From Micromonospora sp. WMMD1120 (GTDB lineage Bacteria > Actinomycetota > Actinomycetes > Mycobacteriales > Micromonosporaceae), in contig NZ_JARUBO010000005.1 in the NCBI RefSeq assembly GCF_029626235.1, positions 2,946,501-3,010,500 of the forward strand: a stretch of DNA of 64,000 bases. The letters are read 5' to 3'. The notes beneath the pieces were generated by a model that did not search any database, was not told where the DNA came from, and worked only from the letters and a program-made list of their open reading frames with translations. The translations under genes were made by a program, and so were the position numbers. This document shows positions 61,285 through 64,000 of the stretch, piece after piece; the first letter of the stretch is position 1; each line of letters starts with the position of its first letter.

Positions 61285-61450
61285 CCCGCGGTCGCGGTTC
61301 TGAGCAATTTTCTTCAAGACGCGGGGCGTCCGGCGGCCCGACGATGGTGGCGATCGGCCCGGCGCCGTGCGCGACGGCCGCCGGGGCGGGGCACGCGGAC
61401 CTTTTCGGGGAGGCCCGACGCCCCGCCGGACAACCGGCGCGACAGTGCGA

Positions 61451-61501
61451 CGTCGTGGAGGAGGGCACCGCAGGTCCGTTGACCGGACCTCCTCCACGAC
61501 G
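61451..61501. terminator. Hairpin between convergent S66 and AraC genes
   Basis: CGTCGTGGAGGAGG (61451-61464) pairs perfectly with CCTCCTCCACGACG (61488-61501). Inside, AGGTCCG...CGGACCT can form a further stem. The rest of 61285-61518 holds no gene that I can support. Confidence 0.65.
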
Positions 61502-61518
61502 CCCGCACCGCCGTCGCG

Positions 61519-62433
61519 TCAGCCCGCCCCGGAGGGAGGCGCGCCGGCGGAGGTGAGCAACCGGCGCAGTCGGGCCGGCGGGTGGCCCACCTGCTCGCGG
61601 ACCACCCGGGTCAGGTGAGCCTGGTCGGCGAAGCCGTACTCGGTGGCGAGCGCCCCGAGCGGCCGGCCGTCGGGCTCGGCGAGGGTGTCCAGCACCGCCC
61701 GTACCCGCAGCCGGTTCCGGTAGCTGGTCAGGCTGCTGCCGGTCATCCGCTGGAAGACCCGGCTGAGATGGTGCGGAGAGCTGCCGACCTCCCGGGCGAC
61801 CTCGTCCAGGCCGAGTGTGAAGCCGGAGTTGACCAGCACCTCCCGAGCACCGTCGGCCAATCTCCGGTGCGCGGCGAGCGTCGCCGGTCGTCGCCGGACC
61901 GCCCTGTCGATCCCGCTGTCCTCGCCGCCGATCGGGCTGTGCCGCAGCAGGAGGGTCAGGAACCGGTGCAACCGCTCGGCCATCTCGAACCCGTCCAGCC
62001 CGCGCCGGAACTCGGCCACCAGCAGCCGGTGCGCCAGGTCCAGCGCGGCGTCCGACGTCCCGGACCACCCACCCCGGTCCGCCCACCTCGCCGCGTCCGG
62101 CCGGGCCGCCAGCACCGTCGGGTCGATCTCCAGGCAGGTGTACGAGTCACCGCAGCCGAACGGATGGGCCACGGCGAGTTCGTCACCGGGGCGGGTGAGC
62201 AGCACGGAGGTGGCGTCGGACAGCTCGACGCGACCGTTGAGCCGACGCCGGTACGCCCCGGAACGGCCCAGCATCACCGTGTGCCGGTCCACCACGGCGG
62301 GCTCCGTCCAGCCGTGGTCCGCCACGATGCACCGCACCTGGTAGACGAGCATCCCCTCCGGGTGCCCCAACACCCGCCACCGGGCAGGCGTGGTACGCCG
62401 ACGCGGGTCACTGCCGACTCCCTCGGCGGGCAT
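61519..62433 (-). CDS. AraC family transcriptional regulator
   Basis: A 304-residue regulator. The N-terminal cupin-like sensor (about 20-170) has RSGAYRRRLNGRVELSDATSVLLTRPGDE; the C-terminal AraC DNA-binding domain (about 200-295) has two HTHs: LGLDEVAREVGSSPHHLSRVFQRMTGSSLTSYRNRLRVRAVL and ALATEYGFADQAHLTRVVREQVGHPPARLR. It follows the cyclase-family gene on the same strand (135 bases, with tandem repeats between). It may control that gene or its own, but no operator was identified. Confidence 0.88.
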   Translation of the reverse strand: MPAEGVGSDPRRRTTPARWRVLGHPEGMLVYQVRCIVADHGWTEPAVVDRHTVMLGRSGAYRRRLNGRVELSDATSVLLTRPGDELAVAHPFGCGDSYTCLEIDPTVLAARPDAARWADRGGWSGTSDAALDLAHRLLVAEFRRGLDGFEMAERLHRFLTLLLRHSPIGGEDSGIDRAVRRRPATLAAHRRLADGAREVLVNSGFTLGLDEVAREVGSSPHHLSRVFQRMTGSSLTSYRNRLRVRAVLDTLAEPDGRPLGALATEYGFADQAHLTRVVREQVGHPPARLRRLLTSAGAPPSGAG

Positions 62434-62470
62434 CGTTCCCCCTCGGATGAGACTGGACGGCGGCTTCGCC

Positions 62471-62560
62471 GGGCGGGCGGTGTGTGCCGGGCGGGCGGTG
62501 TGCGCCGGATGGACGGTGTGCGCCGGATGGACGGCGTGCGCCCGGCGGACGGCGTCGGTG
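62471..62560 (+). repeat. 18-nt tandem repeat upstream of the AraC gene
   Basis: Five consecutive 18-nt units (62471-62488, -62506, -62524, -62542, -62560), consensus GG(C/A)(G/T)G(G/A)(A/C)GGTGTGCGCC. The first two and the middle two are near identical pairs. A related 15-nt repeat continues inside the end of the adjacent gene (62579-62655). Confidence 0.8.
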
Positions 62561-62568
62561 CGGGTGGG

Positions 62569-63588
62569 TCAGGCGGCGGCGCTTCCGGTTCCGCCGCTTC
62601 CGGTTCCGCCGCTTCCGGTTCCGGCGCTCTCGGTTCCGGCGTTCCCGGCGGCGGCGCTTCCGGTTCCGTCGGTGACGACCGCGAAGGCACGGACCGGGAA
62701 GGTGCCCATGCCGGCCACCATGGGCGGAGCCGCAGTGAACCGGAACCCGTCCGGCGGCAGGGCGTCCAGGCCGGTCAGGTGCTCCACGATCGGGATGCCG
62801 GCGGCGAGCAACGTGCTGTGCGCCGGTCGGACGCCTCCGGCCGCCGGGCTCATGTCGTCGATGTTGACCGAGTCGATGCCGACCAGGGCCGCGCCCGCGT
62901 CGACGAGCGCCTGCGCGGCCTCCCCGGTCAGGTACGGGGCCTCCGGCGCCCCGTACCGCTCGGTGCCGAAGTGCGCGTCCCATCCGGTGTGCAGCAGCAC
63001 CGCGCGTCCCGCCACCTCGTACGGAGCCAGCAGCAGCCGGTCCACCGCCCGGGTTCCGGCCGGCACCCGGACGACCACCCCGGGCAGGTCGGCGAGCTGG
63101 TCCAGGGGGAACCCGGACAGGTCGTCGCCGCCGGCCCAGCGGTGGGCGGGGGTGTCCACGTACGTGCCGGTGTTCGCGATCATGTCGATCCGGGCCACGT
63201 GGAACTCGGTGCCCGCCGCGTACCGCTCCCGGGACGCGGCGAAGGTCAACCAGTCGGTGATCCGGGGTCCCGGCCAGCCGGGCAGCGTGCTCATCCCGTC
63301 ACTGATCACATGGCTCAGCTCGACCAGCCGGCGCGTGGGCCGGGAGCTGTCCACGGCGACGCCCCGGCCGCCCTTGTGCGGCTCCTCGATGATCGTCTTC
63401 GCGCTGATCCGCACCTCGGCGACCATCAGCAACCCGAGATGCCTGACGAACAACGCCGCCAGGTCCTCGTCGCTGATGCTCCGGCCCGGAATGTCCAGCC
63501 GGAACCCCTCGGTACGGAGCCCGCCGCCGTTGGCGAAGCTGACCTCCGCGTCAAAATGCGCCCGCCACTGCTCACTCATCCCGCTCAC
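62569..63588 (-). CDS. Cyclase-family (kynurenine formamidase-like) hydrolase with extra N-terminal region
   Basis: A 339-residue protein. The first about 85 residues (WRAHFDAEVSFANGGGLRTEGFRL...) are an extra region that I do not recognise. The cyclase domain (about 87-310) begins RRLVELSHVISDGMSTLPGWPGP. Its metal motif reads NTGTYVDTPAHRW, where the canonical form is HxGTHxDxPxH; both early His are replaced (N, Y) while D, P and the last H remain. This is a known-looking variant but makes activity uncertain. The C-terminus is a GTGSGG repeat. ATG 63588 or 63579 is the start. Confidence 0.8.
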   Translation of the reverse strand: MSGMSEQWRAHFDAEVSFANGGGLRTEGFRLDIPGRSISDEDLAALFVRHLGLLMVAEVRISAKTIIEEPHKGGRGVAVDSSRPTRRLVELSHVISDGMSTLPGWPGPRITDWLTFAASRERYAAGTEFHVARIDMIANTGTYVDTPAHRWAGGDDLSGFPLDQLADLPGVVVRVPAGTRAVDRLLLAPYEVAGRAVLLHTGWDAHFGTERYGAPEAPYLTGEAAQALVDAGAALVGIDSVNIDDMSPAAGGVRPAHSTLLAAGIPIVEHLTGLDALPPDGFRFTAAPPMVAGMGTFPVRAFAVVTDGTGSAAAGNAGTESAGTGSGGTGSGGTGSAAA

Positions 63589-64000
63589 CCATCCCGAAAC
63601 CCGACCATGTCACCGCCGCCCGGTCAAGATCCGCGAGTGGCCTGATGATGCGCGTGGCCTGATGATGAGGCCGGCCTGACCGTGTCAGCCGGGTCAAGAT
63701 CGGCAGAGGCGGAGCGGATTCCCGGCCGGCTCGTCGGCGTGGACGCTGTGGGGCGTGGGCCGGGCGGGCTCGGACGTGCGTGGGCTCGGGTCGTCGATTG
63801 CGGGCTCGGCCCGTGCGCCGCAAGATCCACTCGATTTCCTGAAAGGCGCGGTCTCCACGCGCCACGAATACCCCGCCCTCCTAAAAGTCGAGTGGATCTT
63901 GCGGTTGGATGGGCTGTCCGGGGAAATCAGGCCGGCGAGTTGCCACGTCCGCCCCGGGCCGGGCGCCGAGATCGCGCAAAATCATGGATGTAGTGGTCTC
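63589..64000. other. Gene-free end of window
   Basis: I see no supported gene in these 412 bases. Short frames on both strands have Arg/Pro/Gly-rich random composition. A direct repeat GTGGCCTGATGATG occurs at 63637 and 63655. A family C inverted repeat lies at 63818-63904. The last 30 bases contain GAGATCGCGCAAAATCATGG, which may begin another palindrome cut by the window edge. Confidence 0.5.
63818..63904. repeat. Dispersed inverted repeat, family C copy 3
   Basis: CCGCAAGATCCACTCGA (63818-63834) and TCGAGTGGATCTTGCGG (63888-63904) are perfect 17-bp inverted arms with a 53-base centre. The core GATCCACTCG / CGAGTGGATC is shared with the copies at 17042 and 15462. Confidence 0.9.

Noticed and set aside
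63572..63993. Two overlapping small ORFs at the window end
   Set aside because: They lie on opposite strands across the family C palindrome, lack ribosome sites or a leaderless -10, and have no recognisable sequence.

Overview
The window is about 70% GC chromosomal DNA from an actinomycete, most likely Micromonosporaceae (Micromonospora or a close relative). The evidence is the GC-rich codon use, many GTG starts, a GuaB1-type CBS GMP reductase, GTP-dependent PEP carboxykinase, an acyl-CoA carboxylase epsilon subunit, a mycosin-type protease, PIN-PhoH2, and many genes whose start codon lies 6-7 bases after a TAnnnT hexamer (leaderless promoters). It reads as core chromosome with small accessory patches. 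I saw no prophage, insertion sequence, CRISPR array, rRNA or tRNA.

Layout. 1-3.2 kb: end of a flavoprotein disulfide reductase, a DUF998 membrane protein, a DedA protein, and a short threonyl-tRNA synthetase without TGS or editing domains. The synthetase is preceded by a leaderless 18-codon peptide with three consecutive Thr codons, which looks like a transcription attenuator. 3.2-7.5 kb: marR plus an asymmetric heterodimeric ABC exporter. 7.6-16.9 kb: guaB1, a divergent lysE/lysG pair, the biotinylated acyl-CoA carboxylase alpha chain, a PadR regulator with a DrrAB-like exporter, and maf with an O-methyltransferase. 17.1-20.1 kb: a three-gene, translationally coupled operon of two WXG/ESX-substrate-like proteins and a mycosin, without any ESX core gene and partly of lower GC. 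20.2-30.2 kb: accE, a transmembrane Ser/Thr kinase, a GH25 lysozyme, a Uma2 protein, an M50 protease, a ketopantoate-reductase-like protein, an ECF sigma factor with a membrane partner, and carboxylase beta chain divergent from birA. 30.3-41.7 kb: a PH-domain membrane protein, MaoC and two GtrA proteins, pckG, a 21-nt tandem repeat, a geranylgeranyl-reductase-like enzyme next to a cis-prenyltransferase, otsB, and an XRE regulator with GTCACG repeats facing two unknown small genes. 41.9-50 kb: a leaderless 47-codon ORF overlapping phoH2, a transglycosylase-like protein, a rhomboid protease, a ferredoxin-NADP reductase-like flavoprotein, and glpX coupled to a DMT transporter. 50-64 kb: DUF4245 protein, LprG-like lipoprotein, xseA/xseB, ispH, rmuC, ppc, an S66 peptidase, an AraC regulator and a cyclase-family hydrolase.

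Functional themes. Carbon-node enzymes (pckG, ppc, glpX) and all protein parts of an acyl-CoA carboxylase (alpha, beta, epsilon, plus BirA) are present but scattered. Cell-envelope functions recur: GH25, transglycosylase, cis-prenyltransferase, GtrA, IspH, lipoproteins. Intergenic regions carry three families of long inverted repeats (7 copies) and several short tandem repeats. The most unusual signals are the Thr-rich leader ahead of the trimmed ThrRS, the small ORF fused by overlap to phoH2, the orphan mycosin operon, and the repeat operator array at 40.7-41.0 kb. Identifications come from reading translated motifs only; no database search was possible.
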